Source: Diadema setosum (Eukaryota; Echinodermata; Echinoidea; Diadematoida; Diadematidae). Taken from it: a stretch of 64,000 nt of DNA. The notes under the pieces were generated by a model. The model did not search any database. It was not told where the DNA came from and worked only from the letters and a program-made list of their open reading frames with translations. The stretch covers positions 36,278,316 to 36,342,315 of the forward strand of contig NC_092702.1 of assembly GCF_964275005.1 (NCBI RefSeq), written 5' to 3'. A program made the translations under genes and the position numbers. Shown here in pieces: positions 23,865 to 34,532 of this stretch. The number at the start of each line of letters is the position of its first letter. Positions within the stretch are counted from its first letter, which is position 1.

Positions 23865-25228
23865 CTAGAAATGTCGCTACGGCGACTGATGCCTCCGCCA
23901 TAATGCATGATTCTCCCAATAGGTGTATAGTACAATGTCTTGACAATGTGTGATGACAGTTTCACATAACTGGCATAATATCGAAATAACAGGTTTGTCA
24001 GAAATATCTTGAATGTTCACTTTCCACGAACTGGGTTTGCTATAATTGTCTATTAAAGAGTGCAGGTACACATATTTGGGGAATTGAAAATTTTTACTTG
24101 ACTTCTGACCGACCTTATTATAAGTTTATGCATTGAGTATAATTTTCAAGGTATGAAGAAAGAGTGTAATTACAGTACAAAATATTTTTTTTTTCATTTA
24201 AACCTGACCTTTGACCCTTAACCTTTGACCTTTGACCTTCTGGCTGGAAATTTCCAAGAGAATCTCCATCAAGTAATACATGTACATATATTAAACACTT
24301 TTAAAACTAATAATGCAATCATTGCATATACTAGTATACATGTATGAGGGAAATACAGTAGTAACATTTTGAGGAGTTGACCTTGACCTTTGAACCCCTG
24401 ACTATTGACCCATGACCCCTAAATTCCCTAGATAATCCCTGCCAGTCAGTACATGCATATGTACCATGTTCCATGAAGATACATTGAACCATTTGCGAGA
24501 AAAGTGATATTGCAACATTTTCACCTAACCTTTGACCTTTTGACCTTTGACCTTATGACAGGAAACTCTCTCTGGAGAATCCTTACGCAGTAGTACATGT
24601 CTACACTAAGTTTCAAGAAAATAACTGCGGGCATTGCATAGATATGGGGGAAATAGCAACATTTTTAGCATTTGACCTTGACATTTTGACCTTTACCTTT
24701 TGACCTTTGACCTCTTGTCAATGTCACTAGAATCTACTCAACTAATTTTCCCATCATACATCATCCTTGGACCAAGTTTGGTGAAAGCTGCTTCATCCAG
24801 TTTTGAATTATCACATAAACAGATAAATTTTAGGATTTGACCTTGATCTTTGACCTTTGACCTCTGTCCGATTTCACTGAAAAACTAATCAAGTAATTGT
24901 CCCATCATACATCATCCTCCAACAAAGTTTGGTGAAATTTGCTCCATACAGTCTTGAGTTATCGCGTAAACGGATACAATTTCATGATTTGACCTTGACC
25001 TTTGACCTTTGACCTTTAGCCGATTTCACCCAAAATCTTATCAAATCGTTGCCCTATCATACTTCATACTTGGACCAAGTTTGGTAAAATTCCAGTAAAT
25101 ATTACTCAAGTTATCGCGTAAACGAAAGCGGACGGACGTACGGACGTACAGACGTACGGACGTACGTACGGACGGACGGACAACCCGAAAACATAATGCC
25201 TCCGGCACCACTTCGTGGCGGAGGCATA
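23865..25228 (-). mobile_element. Helitron-like element, copy 3, with AGGTCA arrays
   Basis: Inverse copy of 11059-12195. On the minus strand it begins TTATGCCTCCGCCACGAAGT and ends with hairpin GTCGC-CGTA-GCGAC, ATTTCTAG and then TT. The TGACC/AGGTCA half-sites are abundant near 24210-24240, 24380-24420, 24520-24555, 24672-24712, 24838-24865 and 24988-25018. The terminal microsatellite is GTCC/GTACGTCC. It is non-coding. Confidence 0.7.
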
Positions 25229-25510
25229 AAAAGAAGACATACGAGAATGAAGTGAGTATCAGTATGTTATAATAAAACTGAATGAAAATTGTGTCATTTT
25301 CGCGTTTTCAGGAGCCGGTGAATTCGCCCGGCTCGCGATCGCGAGTTTGTTTTATTCTGTTACGGAGGGATACCATGCAAGAAGCCTCGCAAAATTACAT
25401 GACGGTCCTATTATAAAATGGGTTCAAGAATGTAGCCAATAGGAAGCGCTGAAATGAGACACACCTCCTTCCTTTACTTCATAATTCAGTACAACTGCAC
25501 TGCCTGTAAT

Positions 25511-25834
25511 GGTAAGCACTATTTGGGCACCCGTCCCGCTTCATCATGAATATTCATCAGGCAGTAAGATACTGTACTACTAAATGGCAGAACGCTGGAT
25601 ACGTGCCTTGGAATGTAAAAACGTATCGCCGGGAAATATAAAAATCTCGAAAAATTGCATCAACGGGGAATGTTAAAACGTCTCGCCGGGAGATGGAAAA
25701 ATGTTCAGTTTTGCCGGGAAATGTCAAAACGCTGCCGGGAAATGTAAAAATCATGTATTTCCACGGTATTACGGATACATGTAGATGATGAATATTCATG
25801 ATGAAGCGGGACGGGTGCCCAAATAGTGCTTACC
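25511..25834. mobile_element. Mutator-like MITE with 49-bp perfect TIRs
   Basis: The ends GGTAAGCACTATTTGGGCAC... are matched by a perfect inverted repeat of about 49 bp. A 9-bp direct repeat, GCCTGTAAT, lies immediately outside on both sides (25502-25510 and 25835-25843). Long TIRs plus a 9-bp target duplication are the Mutator pattern. The centre holds tandem GCCGGGAAATGTAAAAA-type units. Perfect arms suggest a recent insertion. Confidence 0.85.
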
Positions 25835-26879
25835 GCCTGTAATCCTATGGTAGATTGCCGATCGTCTGTGCGCGCGGCGGCTCCTTTGATGAATTGCATG
25901 CATACGCGTACGCGCTGTCAATCCTGTAAACAACTTCTAGTTCGGGCTGCCGGCCGGCCGGCCTGTCTTCCCTTGTGCATAACATATGTGGCGTACGTAC
26001 GTATACTGTACTATACGTACACTTTGTACAGTACAGTAGACCAAGCGTTATGGGACCGGACACGTACATGGAGTCACTTTGAAGAGCAAATCCAACGATT
26101 TAGCAGGTTAATTCTCACGCCGTTTTCAGAGTATGTTGTCTAGTAGGCCTATATGAGAAGTCTATATCAAGTCTTTAGGGTAAAGGGTGCATATTCTATG
26201 TAAAATAAGTAAGTTTTCATGCGGGTGTCCGGAAACCCAACCCCCCATTATACTTATATGGTAGGGGTCCAACCCACCGACCGGGTCCATAACGACCGGC
26301 CGCGCATTATAATGGCATTGCGCGTACAGAAAGAAAATGTACGCATGGGACTACGCGCAACGGTGTTCGATTCTTCACTGGGCTACGCTACCGAGTAAAA
26401 TGTGGCGAAAACAACTAAGTATTCCCTCTAAATTACCGAAATTTAGCAAAATCGAATAAGGTTTATCGTGTAACTACATATAACTAGGCCTACCTTTGCT
26501 GACTCGTTGTTAGATGTAGAGTATCCTTCCGTAATAAATTTGACGATTTTGACCGCAAAATTGTCACCGCCGCTTGTACGATCGTGCACACACGTTACAC
26601 ATACACATGACATAAACATTTTGTCGCCCGCTTGCGCTACGACCGTACGAGTTGATGCAGAAACGAGAAATGAATACCGTGAAAAAACAAATCGACTCAT
26701 CTAATTTATTTCAATTACGATGAAAAGTTTCCTAATGAAAATCAAGTCAAATTCATCAAACAGTCCTAAAGTAATATCGAAGGATTCAAAATATATTCAA
26801 ATATTATTGGGGAAAAAATTACGACTAGAAAAAAACAGCAGCTTGTCGAAAAAACGCGTTTAAGTACGCTTTATACGTA

Positions 26880-27205
26880 TTGTCAATAGAGGGCGGGGTG
26901 GTCGGTCGATATGAGCCGGGCGCCTGAGTGCGGAAAAAATGACACCCCACGCGTTCGAAGCCGCCATCTAGAGCGCGTACCTCAGATCGCATTTTCAGTG
27001 CGCGCTTGTGAATCCGAAGTATTTTCTCCACACGTGAGTAAAATTTCAGGCAAATTGTGACATTTTTCACGTTTCTATTGATAGAAAAACGTTAGGTGTC
27101 CGATATTATGAACACCCAACCATACTGTATGTGCGGGACTTCCGCGAGTGCGACGTGCGTAAAAGTTTGGGACGAACATCTTCGGACGTCTTGATCCACA
27201 AAGGT
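26880..27205 (+). promoter_or_regulatory. CpG-rich block with a consensus splice donor
   Basis: The block is notably rich in CG dinucleotides in an AT-rich window. It ends CCACAAAG|GTACGTGAAA, a good donor. It could be the first exon of the unknown gene at 29.5 kb or of gene 2. No sequence match to the promoter blocks at 41 and 61 kb was seen. Confidence 0.3.
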
Positions 27206-27360
27206 ACGTGAAAAACGCTGAAAAATGATGTTAGTTTTCGAATTTTCGACCCATTTTATAAAACAAATGATGCACAGGATTATTTCGTGGCGTCTCTATC
27301 CTGTGCATCATTAGTATATTAACGAACCTTTTGACACACTCTGGTTAAATGACCGACTAT

Positions 27361-28341
27361 GGGTGCGTTTATCAACTCCTTTTCTCGGCAGAAACAGGTT
27401 ATCCAAACAGCTTTCAGGGAATTTTTACGAGTTGATAAACGCAAAGCTGTTTTGATAGCCCTTTAGGAAAGCCTTTTACGAAAGGATGCGTTTATCAACT
27501 CTCCTTTCTCGGCAGAAACAGGTTATCCAAACAGCTTTCAAGGAATTTTCACGAGTTGATAAACGCAAAGCTGTTTTGATAGCCCTTTAGGAAAGCCTTT
27601 TCGATAGCCCGAAATTTGTGACGATCCAAACAGGTTTCCTAAACAGGTTATCAGAAACCTGTTTGTAAAAGCCTATCGAAGTTGATAAACGCAAAGCTGT
27701 TTTGAAAGCCCTTTAGATCGCCCTATCACTGCGGTTACGCAACCATGCGTTTCGGGTTTCTGAAAAGACGCGCGCCACGTAAAGTGCACACGAGTACGTG
27801 TACACAGGTGTATACATACAGCTGTGTGTAATGCACGCATATGCTTGGAACAAGGTGTTTCTCTCACTAACAAGGTTTGAGAAATAGAGTAACAACAGTC
27901 TCATTCCCTTCGATCCCATGTCTCATGCCGCCACTCAGAAATATTTGAAGTATGTGCTAAACAGAAGCTGCCTCACCTAGATAGGAAGACAATTGATTCA
28001 TGTGGCATTGTATCATGACTCCTCACTCTCAAAGGAAGATATGTCTTTATGATGGTAATTGCTTTTCGCCGTCCCTTCTTAGAAAACAAGCGGCACATTA
28101 ATAGTACAGGCAGTCAGGGCTTTGGAAAGAGCTCTCGAAAGGGCTATGGAAAGGGCTATGGAAAGTTGATAAACGCAGCCGACGAAAACAAGCGGCACAT
28201 TAATGGTATAGGGAGTGGACAGGGCTTTCGAAAGGGCTATGGAAAGGGCTTTCGAAAGGGCTATGGAAAGGGCTATCGAAAGGGCTATCGAAAGGGCTTT
28301 CGAAAGTCGTTTAAACTGGGGAAAGTTGATAAACGCAGCCT
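27361..28341. mobile_element. Repeat element with GCGTTTATCAACT ends and internal minisatellite
   Basis: The left end GGGTGCGTTTATCAACT is inverted at the right end (AGTTGATAAACGCAGCC). Internal direct copies of a block of about 120 bp occur at 27366 and 27490. A 12-bp minisatellite (GAAAGGGCTATG or GAAAGGGCTTTC) occupies 28115-28300, and AACAAGCGGCACATTAAT occurs twice (28084 and 28186). Glycine-lysine-tyrosine-like translations here are periodic artefacts. Confidence 0.7.
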
Positions 28342-28625
28342 ATGACGCACATAATGGGTCAGTATGTGACGGACATTTTGCTCCCGTGACGGTACCACGC
28401 GTCATCAGATTGGTGGTACTTGACGCGACCATGACGCCCTTTTCCCGGGGGTCAAGAGGTGCGTCATACAAATGACAGCTGCATAAACATATTACACTCG
28501 TGGCTATCTGGTTCAATGCTCAGACACTTCTGCTTGGAGAACAGTTGCTCTAGTTTGCGTTCCTAACAAGAAATATTATCCGTAGTGTTGCTCCACATAA
28601 CAAGTCATGATGTACAATTTTATTA

Positions 28626-28700
28626 TAACTAGCGGGTACCCGTGCTTCGCAGTGGCCATGGCCACTGTGCACAGTGAACGCGTCGCCGCAGTTACCGTGC
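28626..28700. repeat. Interspersed repeat end (ACTAGCGGGTACCCGTGCTTCG)
   Basis: The AGCGGGTACCCGTGCTTCGC terminus is a recurrent animal repeat sequence. The palindrome GTGGCCATGGCCAC follows. Extent and class are uncertain. Confidence 0.35.
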
Positions 28701-28871
28701 ATTCGCGTCTGACGCGAGCATCACCGTCATCGCGCGTATAACATGACCCTGATGTTGCACGCGTAATCCATGTGTGTGTGCCAAAAGAGGTGTTGCTAAT
28801 GAGTAATGACATCCAAATAGTAGGCCTAATAATGTTACTTCTTAAAAACTGTTGCTGCTTATTGTCAATTA

Positions 28872-29054
28872 GAGAATGAAGGTATTGTTTTTAGTTGCTG
28901 ACGTGCATCTGTCGTCTCATATAACACAGGCGATATCAAGAACTGTGAGGCGTAGCCGAACGGTTCTATGCTAAAAATAATGGAATCCGATCGCTTGTTA
29001 TATGATATATAGATGCAAGTCAGCAGCTAAAAACAATACCTTTATTCTCATTCT
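28872..29054. mobile_element. Foldback MITE, arms about 50 bp
   Basis: GAATGAAGGTATTGTTTTTA at the left is matched inverted by TAAAAACAATACCTTTATTC at the right, and the match continues through GCTGAC and ATATAACA segments. Confidence 0.75.
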
Positions 29055-29514
29055 TAAACACTTCAATTCAAGATTGGTTTTAATTTTAAAAATAGACTAA
29101 CTTTTAGACTAGGCAATTTTTACATTTTTTACACAAAATATTACCTGGGCTTTAGAATCGATCAGTCCCGTTATTACTATGCGGCTCCAATTGGTTCGAG
29201 CAGCGCGTGTGCGCATTGCGTAGACGTGCACATGCTGCAGCCATGTGTATATCATCTCATGTAACACGGCCAGGAACCAATGAAATTTCAAGAACTGACT
29301 AAAGTGTTTAAGAATGGTTGATAAAGTTTAGTGATAATGTTTGTGAGACAAATATTTCACCTTTATAAAACATTGTTAGAATTACACGCTTCATATAAAC
29401 TGTGAAAAGTGTTAGTCATGATGAGAAGTACATAGGCTTAGGACATGATGATTTTGATTGGTGGGGGGGGGGGGGGGTTGGGACTGAGATGCAATGAAAT
29501 TTCTGTCCAATGTT

Positions 29515-29630
29515 ATGCATTCCAGGAGGCAAAGCTACTTGGCAGGGGTTCCAGGGGGAAAGCCCCTTATTGAGGATCATGGCAAAAATGTGACCGTCCA
29601 CAACGAATCACTCGTTAAGTTGGTACCAAG
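29515..29630 (+). CDS. Unknown gene, candidate exon 1
   Basis: An open frame from ATG 29515 (or from an acceptor ending at 29525) runs to a strong donor, CCAAG|GTGAGT, at phase 2. The peptide includes GVPGGKPLIEDHGKNVTVHN and SLVKLVPR. The phase matches the next candidate exon at 30382. I recognise no family. The exon could also be a worn repeat, so confidence is modest. Confidence 0.35.
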
Positions 29631-30381
29631 GTGAGTCTGGTTTCTGGGTTCTGTTTGTTTCCAGTGGAAGAATTGAACAGGTGTTCTCTACGATAATGTG
29701 ATCCATGGGCGTTTGTTTGCATTGATTGAATGAAGTATGTTATACATGACCGACCCAGTTACCACCCATTGCCTTTTATCGTTCTTCGTAATCAACAATG
29801 CCCAGGGATTGCACTATGGTACAGAACACCTAATCAATTCTTCTACTGAAAACAAACAGAAACTAGTCTCAAGTCGGTGCCGACTTTACAAGCGATTTGT
29901 GGTGGATGGTCACAAATATGCTGATGCCTTAATGAGATAATGAAGGTCTAGTAGATTTGTTCATAGGGTCTTCCTTTGCATATGAAGTGATGGCTTGAGA
30001 AAACTACTGGTAACCACAGTATTTCTTGTGTTTTTACTACTATGTAAAGTGTGCTTGTGCATGTCAACAAAAATCAGTATCAGGTAGCCATTGCACATAG
30101 ATATACCACTATTGTTATTTATATTAGGCCATATGAGCCGACCCATTCATTTTTAACAGAATTTTTATTGGACTTTTTTTATGGGAGTATCCGCTACAGA
30201 CCCTATATGCATTCCACCATGCGGAACAGCATTACAATTGAAATTGCCGCCATTGTGGAGGGCATGGCTTGTCATGTACACCATTTCGCTGGTTTGCATC
30301 AGAGTTGACAACCCATTGATACCGGGAATCGGTTGACCAGGCAACATTTCAATATAACCATTGTTTTCTGGCATCTTGTAG

Positions 30382-30554
30382 GGGCAGAAATTCTATGCAT
30401 ATAGGGTCTATTGCATTTGCAAGTGAAAGTGAGTCAGAATTCCCAGTTACACCAGCCCAAATCAAATTATTGTCCCCTGGATTTACATTTGGAAAACTGT
30501 TTATAAACAATGTCCCTGCTGTACATGTATCACAAGCAGTGGTGTGTGTATTGT
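30382..30554 (+). CDS. Unknown gene, candidate exon 2
   Basis: A strong acceptor (TTGTTTTCTGGCATCTTGTAG) opens a phase-2 exon that would encode SMHIGSIAFASESESEFPV, then TPAQIKLLSPGFTFGKLFIN and NVPAVHVSQAVVCVL. A GTAAAA donor at 30555 gives phase 1, matching the next exon. Without that splice the frame stops at 30598. A short inverted copy of the MHIGS-coding segment lies at about 30198-30215. Confidence 0.4.
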
Positions 30555-30712
30555 GTAAAAGTATATTTCTTATATTTAAGAATCCCTATATTCCTTAGTT
30601 TCTTTTTGTTTGTTTGTTTGTTTTGTTTATTTTTTAAAGATATCGAAATGACAAAACTGGCTCAAAGCCTGTTCACTTACTCCTTTATCTAATTTTTATT
30701 TTCTTGTGACAG

Positions 30713-30937
30713 CTTCTAAAATCCACCAGGAACTAGTAAGAGAACTTAAGTCTGATGGAAAATGGTCAGAAAATTGTAACAAGCTCCTCTGCAGCACAGA
30801 TGCTTCGTTTCTCCTTTATGAGTTTGACCGATTCAGGAGCATGACTGGCAAAGTTTATGGCGATAAGACCTATGAAGTACTGACAATAAATCCAGTTATG
30901 TTCTGGTGTCCAGTGATGGACTGTAAATCAAAGAAAG
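30713..30937 (+). CDS. Unknown gene, exon 3 (best supported)
   Basis: The 225-base exon lies between a TTTTCTTGTGACAG acceptor and an AAAG|GTATGA donor, phase 1 at both ends. The 75-codon peptide is balanced in composition: SKIHQELVRELKSDGKWSEN, then CNKLLCSTDASFLLYEFDRF, and a C-terminal MFWCPVMDCKSKK with a Cys-x4-Cys pair. Function is unknown. It lies between the gene 1 and gene 2 paralogues but shows no TRIM, filamin or NHL similarity. Confidence 0.6.
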
Positions 30938-31019
30938 GTATGATACAATTATCTATAATGGAGCTCTAGGGTCATTCCGTGCCAATTCACCCAATGAAAG
31001 TGCAATTTTGCACCCTTCC

Positions 31020-31990
31020 GTCTCAGAATTTGCTCAAATTTGGTACACATAAAGTTTAACATTACCTTCCCATGAAACAAAAAAAAAAAAAATAGCATTA
31101 ACGGTCCGTCGGTTTCCGAGCTATGGCCCGCCCTATTTGATTCGTTTTGGCAAAAATGGTTGTGACCTTCCATTTCAACGGCACAATGCGCCTGAACTGG
31201 TTGACCAATTTTTGTGAAACTGGTACCATTCAAAAGGAAATTCAAAGAGGAATTCAAAAATGGTATCAAACATATTATTGGAGAAAGTTAAAGTGCTATG
31301 ACCTTTGACCTTTCCTTTAACCTTGCTTTTGCCCCCCAGACGAATAATATTTTTACTTGATTTTTATGTATGTTAATTGTCAGTATAGTATTAACATAAC
31401 ATGTAAATATCTAGGATGATATTTTATTTCTTCACCTTTAAAAACTCTTTTTAATGCAATTTACAAAGTTACTGTTACCCCCACATACTGATATTGAGTT
31501 GGTAATGTGTGTACAAGACTCCATTATAAATGAATACTTTCAAACTAAAGTAACATTACAATCAAATGCAATAATGTATTCCATATCTGTTGCTGATGCT
31601 TCAAAGATCTCAAGGATGTATCCAGTTTGGGACAGTAGAGCTGACTACATGTAGGAAGCATTTTATTTCTGTCAAAACTGCAGATTTCTGATGATTTGTA
31701 TATGTATACCTATTGCACCCCAATCAAAAGGGCTAAACAAATGTCTCTCTTCATAAGCAAATGGAGTCTACGTACATGTATACATTATCATTGTGTTTAA
31801 TGTTTCCTTTATTACCTGAAATGTTTAGTTTTCTGTTTTAATTGAATGTAATTTAACTTCAGTTTGGAAGTATTCAAGTAAGCCTGAAGACACGTGTAAA
31901 GAACGTCGCTGCATTATTTTTTTTCGCAAAAGTTCTTAATTTTTTTAATTATTATAATTTATGCAAATGAGGTGCATCAAATTTCATAAA
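31020..31990. other. Intron of the unknown gene, or intergenic
   Basis: Holds a repeat-like GGTCATTCCGTGCCAATTCA at about 30970. An open segment at 31454-31654 (peptide QDSIINEYFQTKVTLQSNA and onward) reads like coding sequence, but its flanking acceptor does not fit the phase of exon 3. Confidence 0.3.
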
Positions 31991-32049
31991 ATTCACAAAT
32001 ATATCAATATTTCCTTCAAAAATTATAATTGGATTCTAATTCTTTGCAG

Positions 32050-32085
32050 AAAGTATCCCAGAAGCATTGTCAACAAGATTATATG
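32050..32085 (+). CDS. Unknown gene, candidate 36-base exon 4
   Basis: The acceptor TCTTTGCAG and donor TATG|GTAATA enclose a phase 1-1 microexon. It continues the frame of exon 3 (giving ESIPEALSTRLYG). Phase agreement supports it; its small size leaves room for chance. Confidence 0.4.
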
Positions 32086-32683
32086 GTAATATTTTCAAAT
32101 TTCAAAACATTTTCTTTGTATTGTATTGTTTTCCGAATTTCTTATGTATTCTATTGTTTTTATTTCTTATGTATTTCTTTGTTTTTAAGATTTTTTTTTT
32201 TCTAATCTAAAATTAGTTGATGTGAAGTCACATAACATCTTTTAAATGGCCTAGAAGATTGAAAAAGCTGTGTTTTAGAGCAATTTATGAAATATGCTGC
32301 TTTGCACACAAACGTATGGGAAAAGCAGGTTTTTGCCAAATTTTGGGCAGACATGCACTTACGAAATGTCACGTGACCTCGCGACCGGTGGTCGGATTTT
32401 CGCAAAATTTATTTCAAAAGAAAAAAAAAATTCACCAAAAATTATCACGCGATCAGCGGCGGTCGCGCGGCAGCAGAAAATTTTGTACGGGGGGGGGGGG
32501 GGTCAATTTGACCCCCCCAGTGGACATAGGGTTAAGGGAATCTCTTAACCATGATTAAGTTAAAGGAAGCACATAGTTTAAGGGACTCATGGCGAGTGTT
32601 TTATTACACAAGTGTTAATGGTGAAAATGGCCACAGGACAAAAGTTCCTTCTAAGTCAGCAATATTTAATTCTCCATTTTCAG

Positions 32684-32700
32684 TGCCACAAAAATCTTAA
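32684..32700 (+). CDS. Unknown gene, possible terminal exon
   Basis: The acceptor TCTCCATTTTCAG at 32671-32683 is followed by a short phase-1 continuation (VPQKS) and a TAA stop. It is short, so this is the weakest exon of the model. Confidence 0.2.
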
Positions 32701-33520
32701 TGTGTGTAATTATGGAAGTTATATCTCACTATGATAAATGCTTTTTCCTGACCCCCCCCCCCCTACTATACTTCATGATCAATTTTGCCAAAACTGGTTT
32801 ATGTCATTAAGAGACAATGCCGACGAACTGTTCAATACAGTTAGAGGAAGGGTAGTAAACAAAATCCAGCAGTCATATCACATGTATCACATTTTTAAGT
32901 ATAATAAATTGTTTCTTCCATTACAAAATATTTTTGCAAGCAGGTCTTTTTATTTTGTTCACTAGTACCACATAAAATACTCCAGGTATTGCATGTCATC
33001 GCTAGATTTGCGATAGTATATTTAATTAGTTAATGCTAGAGTTCCATGTAATTATCTCCCAAAGAATTTAAAAGGTGGGTGATCCGTTCCACAGCATCAT
33101 CCCCCACTTTACCGTATTGCATATATGGAGATTTTGGAGCCACATGAATGTTAATATTTTCTCCATGATCCCTTTAGATATGAACAAAATATTATAGAGG
33201 GCTAGAGGATTAAAAAATTAATAAAGAAATCTTTTATATACATGCACATCTGACATTGCACCATTCTTGGTGTCCTCATGCATACTCTGTGACTGAAGTA
33301 CATGTATGAATACAGAGTTTCAAAGATGATGTTCAACTATGTGATTGTTTGGCAGAAGTGCATGACCACAGGAAAGATGCAATAGTATTATTATAAAGTC
33401 CTGATATTTGAAATCATATACAAGATAAGATTTTGAGACGAATGAAAGAGAGCAGGCACCAAAAGTCAATATATTTTGAAAACCTGCTCAAAGTGGCATT
33501 GTATTGTGTGCAGGTGCTAA
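32701..33520. other. Intergenic, no gene seen
   Basis: AT-rich with a C run at about 32752-32763. No exon is supported. Confidence 0.35.
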
Positions 33521-33526
33521 AAATTG

Positions 33527-34180
33527 CTAAAAAATGTTTGATATTGTGCAAAGTTCCCTTAAATTGTGCAAACTTTTCCAAAGTTTCCTGAAAATGTGCG
33601 AAGTTGCACAAAATTGCTGGAAATGGCGCAAAGTTGGGCAAAATTGCCTAAAATGGCGCAAAGTTGTACAAAATTGCCTGAAATGGTGCAAAGTTGCGCA
33701 AAATTGCCCGAAATGGCGCAAAATTGCACAGAAATGCCGGAAAATGGCGCGAAGTTGCGTAAAATTGCTGGACATGGCGCAAAGTTGCGCAAAATTGCCG
33801 GAAGTTGCGGAAAATTGTCAGAAATGGGCACAAAATTGCCGGAAGTTGCGGAAAATTGCCAGAAATGGGCGCAAAATTGCCGGAAATGGCGCAAGGTTGC
33901 GCAAAATTGCCGGAAATGGCGCAAGGTTGCGCAAAATTGCCTGAAATGGCGCAAGGTTGCGCAAAATTGCCGGAAATGGTGCAAGGTTGCGCAAAATTGC
34001 CGGAAGTTGCGGAAAATTGCCAGAAATGGGCGCAAAATTGCCGGAAATGGCGCAAAGTTGCGCAAGCAAATGCAAAGTTGCCTAAACTTGCATGTCAACT
34101 TTGCATAATGTTGCGCAATCTTTGTCAATTTTGTCAATTTTTGGCAACTTTTGTCAATTTCCATTGTGACATGGGGCCTA
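33527..34180 (+). repeat. 10-bp-periodic minisatellite element, copy 2
   Basis: Units of 30 bp (GCGCAAAATT, GCCGGAAATG, GCGCAAGGTT) repeat from about 33600 to 34065, with decayed units outside. The right end is GGCAACTTTTGTCAATTTCC and GTGACATGGGGCC, the inverse of the left end of copy 1. Long open frames on both strands across this block are periodic artefacts. Confidence 0.85.
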
Positions 34181-34509
34181 GTAAGTGTCAATTTACGTAC
34201 AGGTATACCTTTGCCGTGTGTACGCGGCAATATAGAGTAATCCTCGCCAACACGGTGTGGGTGGAGATCTACATGTGAAGGAAACGATCTTCTCTTTCGC
34301 ACAGGATTCTTAGGGCGAAATTGGCACCAGTCGAAATCAAAGTACAATTGGACAAGCATTTTCATGAGGTTGCTGAATCTCACCTTCCAGGTTTCATTAA
34401 TAATTCTTCAACATAGTCAAACCAACGTTCAGCGCAAAAGGGAACTCGCATGGTGATTACCAATTCATATAGGAGTGAAGAATATAAACTGTGAGGAACA
34501 CCGACAGAT

Positions 34510-34532
34510 CAGGGAGGTGATCCACCTCCCTG
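34510..34532. repeat. Hairpin CAGGGAGGT...ACCTCCCTG
   Basis: Nine-bp perfect arms with a 5-base loop; same stem as 22567-22595. Confidence 0.65.

Noticed and set aside
28049-28475. Glycine-lysine-rich peptide frames (GKGYGKGFRKGYGK-like)
   Set aside because: Translation of a 12-bp minisatellite inside a repeat element.
29737-29940. Extra exon of the unknown gene
   Set aside because: Two frames read plausibly, but neither has acceptor and donor phases that fit its neighbours.
33534-34383. Long open frames on both strands (up to 274 codons)
   Set aside because: They follow a 30-bp repeat whose length is a multiple of three, so all frames stay open together; the peptides are pure repeats.
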